Assembly (NCBI RefSeq): GCF_000155955.1
Contig: NZ_GG697144.2
Span: 570 to 64,569, forward strand
Length of the DNA: 64,000 nucleotides
Direction of reading: 5' to 3'
Source of the DNA: Mitsuokella multacida DSM 20544
Lineage (GTDB): Bacteria; Bacillota; Negativicutes; Selenomonadales; Selenomonadaceae
The position numbers and the translations under genes are program-made. The number at the start of each line of letters is the position of its first letter. The first letter of the stretch is position 1. Positions 8,951-17,779 of this stretch are shown here, in pieces. The notes under the pieces are model-generated. The model worked only from the letters and a program-made list of their open reading frames with translations. It was not told where the DNA came from and did no database searches.

Positions 8951-9484
8951 TCATACCTTAGCAGCGGCTGCTTCCCAGCCGAGCTCTAGGGCTTTCATGT
9001 TGGCGTCGACGGTGTGCGGCGGCACGCGGTTGGCGACGGCTTTCTTGATGGCGTCGAAGGAGACGATGCCCGTGAGGCGCACGAGGGCGCCGAGGGCGAC
9101 GATGTTTGCAAAGAGCGGCTTGCCGACTTTCTCGACGGCGATCTTCGTGATGGGGATGCGCACGACGTGCGGGAAGTCGGGGACATTCGGCACGAGCTGC
9201 TCATCGAGAACGAGAAGGCCATCGGGATTGAGGTCCTTATAGTACTTGTCGGCTGCCTTCTGCGTCATGGCCAGCACGAGGTCCGGCACGATGACGTGCG
9301 GATGGTAGATGGGCGCATCGTCGATGATGACCTCGGATTTCGAGGCGCCGCCGCGCGCCTCCGGACCGTACGACTGCGACTGGACGGCCTCCTTGCCCTC
9401 ATCTACGGCCGCAGCCGCGAGGATGATGGCCGCCGTGATGACGCCCTGGCCGCCCGAACCCGATAATCTAAGCTGTTTCCTCAT
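8951..9484 (-). CDS. korC: 2-oxoglutarate:ferredoxin oxidoreductase, gamma subunit
   Basis: 177 residues of the pyruvate/ketoisovalerate oxidoreductase gamma family; the N-terminal G-S-G-G-Q-G-V and Y-G-P-E-A-R-G-G motifs are diagnostic. Last gene of korDABC; its ATG overlaps the korB stop by four bases. The complex reversibly converts 2-oxoglutarate and CoA to succinyl-CoA and CO2 with ferredoxin. Assignment to 2-oxoglutarate rather than another 2-oxoacid rests on subunit layout. Confidence 0.9.
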   Translation of the reverse strand: MRKQLRLSGSGGQGVITAAIILAAAAVDEGKEAVQSQSYGPEARGGASKSEVIIDDAPIYHPHVIVPDLVLAMTQKAADKYYKDLNPDGLLVLDEQLVPNVPDFPHVVRIPITKIAVEKVGKPLFANIVALGALVRLTGIVSFDAIKKAVANRVPPHTVDANMKALELGWEAAAAKV

Positions 9485-10302
9485 TTATGAGCACCCCCTG
9501 CACGTTCGATGACCTGGTCGTATGCGGCATCGTAGTCGATGGCCTGCGCCTTATAGAGGCAGCCAATCGGGAACTTGTCCTCGCGCTTCTCCTCCGGCAG
9601 CTTGTCCCAGGCCGCCTTCATGACGGCGTGGTCGCGCATCCACTTGAGCATGTCCGCGGGGCTGCCCATGCGGTTCTTGCGGCCGAACGCAGTCGGGCAC
9701 TGGACCATTGCCTCGATGAACGAGAAGCCATCGTTATCGATGCCCTCGGCGATCATGTTGGCCATGTGCTGGACATGGAAGGCCGTCGAGCGCGCGACGT
9801 ACGTCGCACCGGCTGCCTCTGCGAGCTTGCAGGCATCGAAGGTGCGGTCGACGGAGCCGTACGGTGCCGTCGTCGCCTTGGCGCCGATTGGCGTCGTCGG
9901 CGAGGCCTGGCCGCCCGTCATGCCATAGATGTTGTTGTTGAACATGATGACCGTGAGGTCCACATTGCGGCGGCAGCCGTGGATGAAGTGATTGCCGCCG
10001 ATGGCCGTGCAATCGCCGTCACCCGTGATGACGATGACGTGGAGGTCCGGGTTGGCGAGCTTGATGCCCGTCGCAAACGGGATGGCGCGGCCGTGCGCCG
10101 TGTGCAGGGTATCAAAATCCATGTAGCCCGAGGCGCGCGACGAGCAGCCGATGCCCGAGACGATGACGGTGTTGTCCTGCGAGAGGCCCTTCTTCTCGAC
10201 CGCCTGGACGATGGCCTTCATCGCGATGCCGTTGCCGCAGCCCGGACACCAGAGATGCGGCAGATGATCCTGGCGGAAATATTGTTCGAAGCTCCGTTCC
10301 AT
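9481..10302 (-). CDS. korB: 2-oxoglutarate:ferredoxin oxidoreductase, beta (TPP) subunit
   Basis: 273 residues. C-P-G-C-G-N-G near residue 20 and the thiamine-diphosphate motif G-D-G-D-C-T-A-I-G-G-N-H with downstream N-N-N-I-Y-G-M-T-G-G-Q identify the beta subunit. ATG at 10302 is nine bases from AGGAGG; a GTG at 10305 is possible. Overlaps korA and korC, so the subunits are translationally coupled. Confidence 0.93.
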   Translation of the reverse strand: MERSFEQYFRQDHLPHLWCPGCGNGIAMKAIVQAVEKKGLSQDNTVIVSGIGCSSRASGYMDFDTLHTAHGRAIPFATGIKLANPDLHVIVITGDGDCTAIGGNHFIHGCRRNVDLTVIMFNNNIYGMTGGQASPTTPIGAKATTAPYGSVDRTFDACKLAEAAGATYVARSTAFHVQHMANMIAEGIDNDGFSFIEAMVQCPTAFGRKNRMGSPADMLKWMRDHAVMKAAWDKLPEEKREDKFPIGCLYKAQAIDYDAAYDQVIERAGGAHK

Positions 10303-11444
10303 CACGCATTACCTCCTGCAATCATGTTCTCGATAGCGGAGGTGATGTCCTCCGGTTCAAATGATTTCATATCGTATTTGCCGCAGAGCGAGACCTTGCA
10401 GTCGCTGTGCGCGGCGCGGCGCACCTCGTTGACGATCTGCCCGTAGTTGAGCTCCGCGACAAGGATGCCCTTGACCTTCGCCGAGAGCGCCTCGATGGCC
10501 TTGTCGGCAAATGGCCAGATGGTCATGAGGCGCAGCATGCCGACTTTGCGGCCCTTCTCGCGCTCCATGCGCACGGCCTCATATGCCGTGCGCGCCGAGC
10601 CGCCGAACGAGACGACGGCATACTCGGCGTCATCCATGAAGTACGATTCCGTGTGGATGATCTCCTCGCCGGCGCGCGCAATCTTCTCATGCAGGCGGCG
10701 GATCGACGATTCCGTGACCTCCGGGCTGCCGGACGGGAAGCCCGTATCATCGTGGATGAGGCCCGTCACGTGGATGCGGTAGCCCTGGCCGAAGTCTGCA
10801 ACATTCGGCACGAGGTCCTCATCCGGTGCAAACGGCTCGTAGCCCTCCGCGCGCGTTTTCTTCGGCTTGCGGCGCGGGTAGACATCGACGTGATCCGGAA
10901 GCTCGACCTTCTCGCGCAGATGGCCGATGACCTCGTCCATGAGCAGGATGACCGGCGTGCGGAAGCGCTCCGCATAGTTGACGGCCATGACCGTCGCATC
11001 GTACGTCTCGCGCACGCTCCAGGGCGCGAGCGCGATGATCGGATGGTCGCCGTGCGTGCCCCAGCGCGCCTGCATGACATCGCCCTGCGACGGCGAAGTC
11101 GGCTGGCCCGTCGACGGGCCGACGCGCTGCACATCGACGAGCACGCACGGGATTTCCGCGCAGGCTGCGTAGCCGATGAGCTCCTGCTTGAGGGAAAAGC
11201 CAGGACCGCTCGTCGCATCCATGACCTTGCTGCCCGCCAGCGACGCGCCGAGGATGGCGCCCATGCTCGCGATCTCATCTTCCATCTGGACGAACTTGCC
11301 GCCGTGTTTCGGCAGCAGGCGTGCCATCGTCTCCGCGATCTCCGTGGACGGCGTGATCGGGTAGCCGGCGAAGAAGTTGACGCCAGCCGCGATTGCACCT
11401 TCTGCGCAGGCTTCATTGCCCTGCATCAATCTCGCTTTGCTCAT
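10302..11444 (-). CDS. korA: 2-oxoglutarate:ferredoxin oxidoreductase, alpha subunit
   Basis: 380 residues with the alpha-subunit opening Q-G-N-E-A-C-A-E-G-A, the G-Y-P-I-T-P-S-T-E substrate-side motif and G-P-G-F-S-L. The gamma domain is separate (korC), which is the KorA arrangement rather than a single-chain pyruvate enzyme. Good AGGAGG upstream; start overlaps the korD stop. Confidence 0.93.
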   Translation of the reverse strand: MSKARLMQGNEACAEGAIAAGVNFFAGYPITPSTEIAETMARLLPKHGGKFVQMEDEIASMGAILGASLAGSKVMDATSGPGFSLKQELIGYAACAEIPCVLVDVQRVGPSTGQPTSPSQGDVMQARWGTHGDHPIIALAPWSVRETYDATVMAVNYAERFRTPVILLMDEVIGHLREKVELPDHVDVYPRRKPKKTRAEGYEPFAPDEDLVPNVADFGQGYRIHVTGLIHDDTGFPSGSPEVTESSIRRLHEKIARAGEEIIHTESYFMDDAEYAVVSFGGSARTAYEAVRMEREKGRKVGMLRLMTIWPFADKAIEALSAKVKGILVAELNYGQIVNEVRRAAHSDCKVSLCGKYDMKSFEPEDITSAIENMIAGGNA

Positions 11445-11650
11445 TGTGCGGCCTCCTCCTTGACTCTATCCACAAAAATCGCATAATCGGGGCAGCGCAG
11501 CTCGCACTGACCGCAGCCGATGCACGCATCCCCGTTGACGACCTGTATCTTGCCGAGCTCGCTGACGGCCAGCACAGACTTGGGGCAGAACGCCGCGCAG
11601 ATGCCGCAGCCCTTGCAGCGCACCGTCTTGATGGTGATCTCTGACTTCAT
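11441..11650 (-). CDS. korD: 4Fe-4S ferredoxin subunit of 2-oxoglutarate oxidoreductase
   Basis: 69 residues with two 4Fe-4S motifs, C-K-G-C-G-I-C-x-x-x-C-P and C-I-G-C-G-Q-C-x-x-x-C-P. ATG at 11650 follows GGAGGG with good spacing. First gene of korDABC; it is the electron carrier or internal ferredoxin of the complex. Confidence 0.92.
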   Translation of the reverse strand: MKSEITIKTVRCKGCGICAAFCPKSVLAVSELGKIQVVNGDACIGCGQCELRCPDYAIFVDRVKEEAAQ

Positions 11651-11979
11651 GGTATTCCCTCCTGAAGATATCACAGCTTTTATGTGAAAATATGCATAGG
11701 AACTATGCTTCTTTCGCCATATACTTTTACATCATAGCAGATATTTGCCTAAAAATCCAGCTTTATTGTAAATTCATGAATGTATACAAAGTAAATGTGT
11801 GTGGAACCGTTACGAATATCGTACCGCGATTTCATGGATTCTCGTATGGAATAGTTCGCCATCCGAAGACAGTTCCCCTTCTTTTTGAGCGCCGGCAGGA
11901 TTTTCCCCGCCCCGCCGCCAATAATAGAAGGTACAGCCGGGACAACAAACTGCGATTCACATATCTAGGAGGTTTTCTT
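11651..11979. other. Divergent intergenic region, korD / alcohol dehydrogenase
   Basis: About 330 bases between two divergent starts, AT-rich from 11680 to 11830. It must hold promoters for korDABC and the dehydrogenase. TATGAT at 11731-11736 on the minus strand and TATACA near 11785 on the plus strand are possible -10 boxes, but neither has a convincing -35. I saw no gene, hairpin or known operator. Confidence 0.5.
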
Positions 11980-13170
11980 ATGCAGAGTTTTGAGTTCAAG
12001 ATGCCGACAGAGATTATCTTCGGCCGCCATGCGGAGGACCGCGTGGCCGAGAAGCTGCGCGCGTACGGCGCGAGCCGCGTCTACATCGTCTACGGCGGCG
12101 GCAGCGTCGTCAGGAGCGGTCTGCTCTCGCGCATCGAGTGCCAGCTGACGTCCGCCGGCCTCGCCTTCCAGGTGCTCGGCGGCGTCCAGCCGAACCCGCG
12201 CGTCGCACTCGTGCGCGAGGGCGTCCGCGAGGCACTCGCCTTCAAAGCCAACTTCATCCTCGCCGTCGGTGGCGGCAGCGTCATCGACTCGGCCAAGGCC
12301 ATCGCGCACGGCGTGGCCAACCCCGGCACGGACGTCTGGGATTTCTGGAGCGGCCGTGCCAAACTCGAAAAGACCATGCCCGTCGGTTCCGTACTGACAC
12401 TCGCCGCTGCGGGCAGCGAGACGAGCGACTCCGCCGTGTTGACGAATGAGGACACGATGCGCAAGGTCGGCCTCAACACGCCGCTCAACCGCCCGGTCCT
12501 CGCCTTCATGAATCCGGAGCTGACCTTCACCGTCCCCGAGAAGCAGCTCGTCTGCGGCGTCGCCGACATCATCATGCACACGCTCGAGCGCTACTTCACC
12601 AAGGTCAAGGAAGCCAATGTCTTCACCGACCGCGTGGCCGAGGACCTCATCAAGACTGTCATGGATGCCTCTAGAGTTGCCGTCAAGAACCACGAGGACT
12701 ACGATGCTATGAGCGAGATCATGTGGTGCGGCAGCGTCTCCCACTCCAACTTCACAGAGCTCGGCCGCGGCAAGGACTTCTCCGTCCACAAGCTCGGCCA
12801 CGAGCTCAGCGCCCGCTTCGACGCGACGCACGGCGCCTCACTGACGGCGCTCTGGGGCTCCTGGGCCAAGTACGTCTACCGCGATGACACCGCCCGCTTT
12901 GCGCAGTTCGCCGAGCGCATCTTCGGCGTAGATGCCAGCAGCGGCACGGAAGAAGAGCGCGCCCAGCTCGGCATCGAGAAGATGGTCGCCTACTTCAAGA
13001 GCCTCGGCATGCCCGTGAGCCTGCCAGAGCTCCTGCAGACGAAGCTCAACGACAGCGAGCTCCACAGCCTCGCTGACCTCGCCACCGCCGGCGACACGAA
13101 GAAGCTCGGTACCTTCCACCCGCTCACGCGCAAGGATGTCCTCGCCATCTACAAGCTCGCCAACGCCTGA
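11980..13170 (+). CDS. Iron-containing alcohol dehydrogenase (butanol-dehydrogenase type)
   Basis: 396 residues of the group III iron alcohol dehydrogenases: V-G-G-G-S-V-I-D-S-A-K (nucleotide motif) near residue 95 and metal-binding histidines in H-T-L-E-R-Y and the H-G-A-S-L-T-A-L-W region. The family reduces aldehydes to alcohols with NAD(P)H, and the BdhA/YqhD branch fits the length. ATG at 11980 follows a strong AGGAGG; open frame upstream lacks a ribosome-binding site. Likely an electron sink; substrate unknown. Confidence 0.9.
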   Translation: MQSFEFKMPTEIIFGRHAEDRVAEKLRAYGASRVYIVYGGGSVVRSGLLSRIECQLTSAGLAFQVLGGVQPNPRVALVREGVREALAFKANFILAVGGGSVIDSAKAIAHGVANPGTDVWDFWSGRAKLEKTMPVGSVLTLAAAGSETSDSAVLTNEDTMRKVGLNTPLNRPVLAFMNPELTFTVPEKQLVCGVADIIMHTLERYFTKVKEANVFTDRVAEDLIKTVMDASRVAVKNHEDYDAMSEIMWCGSVSHSNFTELGRGKDFSVHKLGHELSARFDATHGASLTALWGSWAKYVYRDDTARFAQFAERIFGVDASSGTEEERAQLGIEKMVAYFKSLGMPVSLPELLQTKLNDSELHSLADLATAGDTKKLGTFHPLTRKDVLAIYKLANA

Positions 13171-13191
13171 TAACCAGATAAAAAAGCACAC

Positions 13192-13248
13192 AAAAATCCC
13201 CGGTCTCAGATGATGTCAGATTACATCATCCGGGACCGGGGATTCTTT
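13192..13248. terminator. Bidirectional terminator between dehydrogenase and cstA
   Basis: Outer stem AAATCCCCGGTC / GACCGGGGATT encloses a second inner stem (GATGATGT / ACATCATC), flanked by A and T runs. Serves two convergent genes. Confidence 0.85.
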
Positions 13249-13300
13249 ATGACTTAAGGGTTATCAAATCGATGTGCTTTGCGCATCGAGATTCTTGGCA

Positions 13301-14977
13301 TCATTTGCCGAGGGCAGCCTGTCCTTTGTCGAGGAGCTCCTTGCCGCAGTGCTTGACGACGAGGCAGGCAAGCGTCATCAGGGCGATGGCGAGCACGAGC
13401 TGCAGGCCGTCGACGCCGATGAGGAACTTGCCGGCCATGAGCTTCATGATGCCGCCGTAAACGCTCATGACGAGCGCCGTCATCGTGACGATGAACATGA
13501 ATACCATCGGCACGTAGAGCATCCAGCCCTTGCGGTTCGTCATCTTGAGGAAGACGGCGAGGGAGATCAGGACGAGTGCGGAGAGCAGCTGGTTGGCTGC
13601 GCCGAACAGCGGCCAGATATTCATGTAGCCGGCGAGGCAGAGGCCGTAGGCGAAGACGAGCGTGAGGATCGTGGAGACGTATTTGTCCATGAAGAACTTC
13701 TGCGTGCTGCTCGCCTCAACGCCATCGCTCGGCTTGACCATCTCCTGCATGGACATGCGGCCGATGCGGGCGACGGAGTCGATCGTCGTCATGCCGAGTG
13801 CCGATACGCACATCGTGATGAAGCAAGCCGAGAAGCCAGCCGGCAGGCCGAAGATGTTCGTGAAGAACGTGCTGATGCCGGCAGCAAAGATCTGGAACGG
13901 CGTGCCCTGTGCCATGACACCGTTCGATGCAGCGGCGCAGGCAATGGCGAGGGCGACGACGCCGAGCATGCACTCGCAGAGCATCGCGCCGTAGCCTACT
14001 GGCAGCATATCCGTCTCGTTGGCGATGGCCTTCGAGGACGTACCAGAGGAAACGAGGCTGTGGAAACCGGAGACAGCGCCGCAGGCGATCGTGATGAAGA
14101 GGATCGGGAACAGCGGCTTGCCATTGACTTCAAAACCGACGAAGGCCGGCATATTGACGGATGGGTTTGCGGCGAGGACGCCGATGACGCCGCCGGCGAC
14201 CATGCCGAGCAGCAGGAAGGAGCTCAGGTAATCGCGCGGCTCCATGAGCAGCCACATCGGCAGGACAGCTGCGATGAAGCAGTAGCCGAAGACGATGTAG
14301 CGCCAAGTCGGCACATCGAAGTAGAGCGGGAACTGCATGCCGACCGCGAACATCGCGACGACGAGCACGACGGCGACGATGAACTTCAGGACGCCGGACG
14401 GCTTGACCTTGCTGATGAAGATGCCGAAGCCCATGGCGACGACGATGTAGAGCATGGAAATCGTAGCGGCCTGTGCGCCCGGCGTGTTGAGCGTGCCGTT
14501 GGCGCCGAAGCCGTTGAACGTCTTCGCGATGATATCGGCAAACGCTGCGATGACGAGCAGCGTGAAGAGCCAGCTGAACAGCAGGAACAGGCGGCGGCCC
14601 GTGCGGCCGACGTACTGCTCGATGAGCAGGCCCATCGACTTGCCTTCATTCTTGACCGATGCGTAGAGCGCCGTGAAATCCTGGACCGCGCCGAAGAACG
14701 CGCCGCCAATCAAGATCCAGAGGAAGGCCGGCAGCCAGCCGAACATCGCGGCGATGATTGGGCCGGTCACAGGGCCTGCGCCCGTGATGGACGAGAACTG
14801 ATGCGCAAATACCGTGAAGCGGGAGGCCGGCGAATAATCCTGGCCATCATTCTTGCGGACAGCCGGTGTCGGTGCCTTCGGATCGATGCCCCAGGTCTTT
14901 GCGAGCCAGCGTCCATAGAACAGGTACGCACAGGCAAACCAGACGAGTGCGATACCGACAAGCATTAATCCTGTCAT
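13301..14977 (-). CDS. cstA: CstA-family carbon starvation / pyruvate or peptide transporter
   Basis: 558 residues, many membrane helices, with CstA signatures H-Q-F-S-S-I-T-G-A-G-P-V-x-G-P near residue 50 and G-A-V-Q-D-F-T-A-L near 95. Members import peptides or pyruvate (BtsT) when carbon is short. The length fits the shorter BtsT/CstA forms of Firmicutes. ATG at 14977 is six bases from AAGGA. The leader (15000-15120) contains a terminator-like hairpin and an upstream segment complementary to it, suggesting control by transcription attenuation. Confidence 0.93.
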   Translation of the reverse strand: MTGLMLVGIALVWFACAYLFYGRWLAKTWGIDPKAPTPAVRKNDGQDYSPASRFTVFAHQFSSITGAGPVTGPIIAAMFGWLPAFLWILIGGAFFGAVQDFTALYASVKNEGKSMGLLIEQYVGRTGRRLFLLFSWLFTLLVIAAFADIIAKTFNGFGANGTLNTPGAQAATISMLYIVVAMGFGIFISKVKPSGVLKFIVAVVLVVAMFAVGMQFPLYFDVPTWRYIVFGYCFIAAVLPMWLLMEPRDYLSSFLLLGMVAGGVIGVLAANPSVNMPAFVGFEVNGKPLFPILFITIACGAVSGFHSLVSSGTSSKAIANETDMLPVGYGAMLCECMLGVVALAIACAAASNGVMAQGTPFQIFAAGISTFFTNIFGLPAGFSACFITMCVSALGMTTIDSVARIGRMSMQEMVKPSDGVEASSTQKFFMDKYVSTILTLVFAYGLCLAGYMNIWPLFGAANQLLSALVLISLAVFLKMTNRKGWMLYVPMVFMFIVTMTALVMSVYGGIMKLMAGKFLIGVDGLQLVLAIALMTLACLVVKHCGKELLDKGQAALGK

Positions 14978-15018
14978 ATGAATCCTTCTTTCTACCCAAA
15001 TGAAACAATAAAAATAAA

Positions 15019-15102
15019 TCCCGCTCGCAACGTTCGCGAACGGGACCTCTTTGTCTCTGAGCAAGATACATGCCAATGAGAAAGGTCATTCGCTCCGTTG
15101 CG
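15019..15102 (-). promoter_or_regulatory. Attenuator-like leader of cstA
   Basis: Minus strand: a stem TCCCG.TTCGCGAAC...GCGAGCGGGA (15019-15045) followed by TTTATTTTTATT forms an intrinsic terminator inside the cstA leader. The segment at 15084-15102 (CGCAACGGAGCGAATGACC on minus) is complementary with small gaps to the GGTC, TTCGC and CGTTGCG parts of the terminator (15022-15047), so an antiterminator could form instead. I see no T-box, SAM, purine or c-di-GMP motif; the ligand or factor is unknown. Confidence 0.55.
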
Positions 15103-15131
15103 ATAGACACTTAATGGATAATTTGTATCTT

Positions 15132-15160
15132 AGCACTCAGTTATATAATTGTCAACTTGT
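15132..15160 (-). promoter_or_regulatory. Candidate cstA promoter
   Basis: On the minus strand a perfect TTGACA near 15149-15154 is followed 17 bases later by TAAGAT near 15126-15131; an alternative TTTACT/TATAAC pair overlaps a little upstream. Either places the start 120 to 140 bases before the cstA codon, leaving the hairpin in the transcript. Confidence 0.5.
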
Positions 15161-15189
15161 AAAGTAAAGAAATAATTTTCAGAGTGTTT

Positions 15190-16296
15190 TCATTTTTGCG
15201 TGGTAGCCTGCGCAGCGGCCTGTTTCTGGCGCGCGCGCTCTTTTTTCCAGGCCCAGACGCAGCGGATGCCCGGGTGCATGTGCGGCAGCACGAAGCAGCG
15301 GCTGCACGAGACACAGATGGACTTCTCGCCGCCCGCGAGCTCCTTCGTGACGAAGTCCGGCTCCGCGATCAATGAGCGGCCGAGCGAGACGCACTCGATG
15401 CCAGCTTTGATGACCGCCTCCATATCCGCGAGCGAGCGCACGCCGCCGACGAGGCTCAGCGGCATATCCGGCACCTCGGCGCTCAGGCGCTTGACCTGCG
15501 GCAGGTAGTAGAGCGTCGCCGTCTTCGGCAGGTTGATGAAGTCGACGCCCGAGAACTCGACGAGCTCCACGCCGAGCGCCTTCGCGCGCCGCAGCAGCCA
15601 GACCATGTCGCGGTGGTAGCCCTCGGCATCCTCCGCCTTCGTGTCGACGTTGACTTTGATGAGCACGGGGAAGTCTTTGCCACAGGCCCCGTGGATGCCG
15701 CAGATGATCTCCTCCACCATGCGGAAGCGGTTCTCGATGGTGCCGCCGTATTCATCCTCGCGCTGGTTGAACGTCGGGTCGATGAAGCGCGAGAGCAGGT
15801 ACGAGTGGGCGGCATGGAGTTGGACGCCATCGCAGCCGGCCGACTGCAGGCGCTTCGCCGCCTCGATGAAGCACTGCTCGATGTGATGGATCTCCTCCAC
15901 CGTCAGCGCGCGCGCATGGCGTCCCTTCTTGAGCGGGCGCGCGACGACGTCGGCGAGGTCCTCATTGTCGATGGCACGCGGGCCGGCATGGTTGATCTGC
16001 GCGATGAAGCGCGCATCGTGCGCATGGGCAATCGCGACGGCCTTGCGGAACTGGTCCGTGAACGAGTCTGCGTAGATGTTGACCTGCTCGGGGTTGGCGC
16101 GGCCCAGCGGGTCCACGCAGCAGTGGCCCGAGATGATCGTGCCGAGGTTGTTCTCGGCCAGCGTCTCGTACATCGCGTACTCTGCCGCCGTCATGTAGCC
16201 GTCTTCCCCTGCGAGGAAGCTGTGCACGGCCGAACGGATGACGCGGTTCTTCAGGGCAAGATGCTGCAGCTGCAGCGGCGTTTCGATGATGCTCAT
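15190..16296 (-). CDS. NADH:flavin oxidoreductase, old yellow enzyme family
   Basis: 368-residue TIM-barrel flavoprotein. Family marks are L-K-N-R-V near the start, Q-I-N-H-A-G-P-R-A, the G-C-D-G-V-Q-L-H-A-A-H-S-Y-L-L-S-R-F core and the late G-G-V-R-S. A C-x-x-C-x-x-C cluster near residue 335 suggests a 4Fe-4S centre as in 2,4-dienoyl-CoA reductase, but the second flavin/NAD domain is absent. Probably an NAD(P)H-dependent ene-reductase; substrate unknown. ATG at 16296 follows AGGAGAG. Confidence 0.88.
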   Translation of the reverse strand: MSIIETPLQLQHLALKNRVIRSAVHSFLAGEDGYMTAAEYAMYETLAENNLGTIISGHCCVDPLGRANPEQVNIYADSFTDQFRKAVAIAHAHDARFIAQINHAGPRAIDNEDLADVVARPLKKGRHARALTVEEIHHIEQCFIEAAKRLQSAGCDGVQLHAAHSYLLSRFIDPTFNQREDEYGGTIENRFRMVEEIICGIHGACGKDFPVLIKVNVDTKAEDAEGYHRDMVWLLRRAKALGVELVEFSGVDFINLPKTATLYYLPQVKRLSAEVPDMPLSLVGGVRSLADMEAVIKAGIECVSLGRSLIAEPDFVTKELAGGEKSICVSCSRCFVLPHMHPGIRCVWAWKKERARQKQAAAQATTQK

Positions 16297-16370
16297 GATA
16301 ACTCTCCTATGAATCCAAGATAAAACGACAGATGATAACAGGTAGCAATAACGGATAAAAGATAAAAGAA

Positions 16371-16398
16371 AAGGGCTGTCGTTTGTCAACAGCCTCTT
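16371..16398 (-). terminator. Terminator after murA
   Basis: Minus strand AAGAGGCTGTT...ACAGCCC with TTTTC following; lies 11 bases after the murA stop. Confidence 0.6.
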
Positions 16399-16408
16399 GC
16401 TTGTTTGA

Positions 16409-17674
16409 TTACTGGTCGACGCGGCAGATATCCGCGCCAAGGCCGACGAGCTTCTCGACGAGATTGTCGTAGCCGCGGTCGATGTGGTGGATGTACCCGA
16501 CCTGGGTCTCCCCCTCTGCGACGAGTCCTGCGAGGACCATCGCCGCACCGGCGCGCAGGTCCGTTGCCTTGACCTGGCAGCCGTAGAGCTTCTCTACGCC
16601 CTCGACGATCGAGGTGCGGCCATCGATCTTGATCTTCGCGCCCATGCGCTTGAGCTCATCGACGTGCATGAAGCGGTTCTCGAAGACCGTCTCCGTCACG
16701 ATGCCCGTGCCTTCCGAGATGGCCATCATCGCCATGAACTGCGCCTGCATGTCCGTCGGGAAGCCCGGATACGGCATCGTCTTGATGTCGACCGACTTCG
16801 TGCGGCGATCGCAGGTCACACGGATACCATTGACATCCTCCTCAATCGTCACGCCAGCTTCCTTGAGCTTGGCGATGACCGGCTTGAGGTGCTCGCTGAT
16901 CGCGTTCTCGATGTAGACGTCGCCGCGCGTCATCGCCGCTGCCACCATGTAGGTGCCCGCCTCGATGCGGTCGGGGATGATCGTGTAGTCGCGGCCCGTG
17001 AGCTTCGGCACACCGTCGATCTTGATGACATTCGTGCCGGCACCGCGGATCTTCGCGCCCATGACGTTGAGGTAGTTCGCGAGGTCTACGATCTCCGGCT
17101 CCTGTGCGGGGTTCTCAAGGACGGTCTGGCCTTCTGCCATAGAAGCCGCCATGATGATGTTCTCCGTCGCGCCGACGCTCGGGAAGTCGAGATAAATCTT
17201 CGCACCCTTGAGCCCCTCCGGAGCAGCCGCCTCGATGAAGCCGTGGCCGACGCGGATCTGTGCGCCGAGAGCCTCAAAGCCCTTGAGATGGAGGTCGATG
17301 GGACGCGTGCCGATGGCACAGCCGCCCGGCAGGGAAATCTTGGCCTGTCCGCAGCGAGCGAGCAGCGGTCCCATGATCAGGAAGGACGCGCGCATCTTGC
17401 GCACGAGATCGTATGGCGCTTCACAGCTGCCGATGACCGTGCTGTCGACAAACAGCTGATGCGTCTCCTTGCGGAACTCAGCCTTGACACCGAGTTTCTG
17501 CAGGACTTCCGTGATCGTATGCACATCCTCGAGAGCCGGGACCTCGTCGAGAAGACTCGGCGAATCCTGTCCGAGAAGAGTTGCCGCGATAATCGGCAGT
17601 ACCGCATTCTTCGCCCCGCTGATCTTGACGCGGCCCTCCAGCCGGCGTCCGCCATGTATAACCAACTTTTCCAT
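16409..17674 (-). CDS. murA: UDP-N-acetylglucosamine 1-carboxyvinyltransferase
   Basis: Transfers enolpyruvate from PEP to UDP-GlcNAc, the first committed step of peptidoglycan synthesis, in the cytosol. 421 residues with the usual inverted alpha/beta barrel. K-I-S-G-A-K-N-A with the active Lys near residue 22 and the fosfomycin-target Cys119 in [10 protein letters not shown] are intact. R-I-E-A-G-T-Y is the conserved C-half motif. Single gene unit between terminators. Confidence 0.97.
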   Translation of the reverse strand: MEKLVIHGGRRLEGRVKISGAKNAVLPIIAATLLGQDSPSLLDEVPALEDVHTITEVLQKLGVKAEFRKETHQLFVDSTVIGSCEAPYDLVRKMRASFLIMGPLLARCGQAKISLPGGCAIGTRPIDLHLKGFEALGAQIRVGHGFIEAAAPEGLKGAKIYLDFPSVGATENIIMAASMAEGQTVLENPAQEPEIVDLANYLNVMGAKIRGAGTNVIKIDGVPKLTGRDYTIIPDRIEAGTYMVAAAMTRGDVYIENAISEHLKPVIAKLKEAGVTIEEDVNGIRVTCDRRTKSVDIKTMPYPGFPTDMQAQFMAMMAISEGTGIVTETVFENRFMHVDELKRMGAKIKIDGRTSIVEGVEKLYGCQVKATDLRAGAAMVLAGLVAEGETQVGYIHHIDRGYDNLVEKLVGLGADICRVDQ

Positions 17675-17779
17675 TTAAGTCCTTTTTCCTCCTATAGCAG
17701 CACAGCCACTTCGACCGCTGTGCTTAAAGCATCATTTTTCAGTGTATCATCATATTCACCTGCTGACAATAGGGGGCGG

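Noticed and set aside
15019-15139. cstA leader as T-box riboswitch, or as an aptamer closed by the AAGATAC/GTATCTT pairing
   Set aside because: No T-box sequence or specifier structure; the 5' half of that stem overlaps the predicted -10 box and may not be transcribed.
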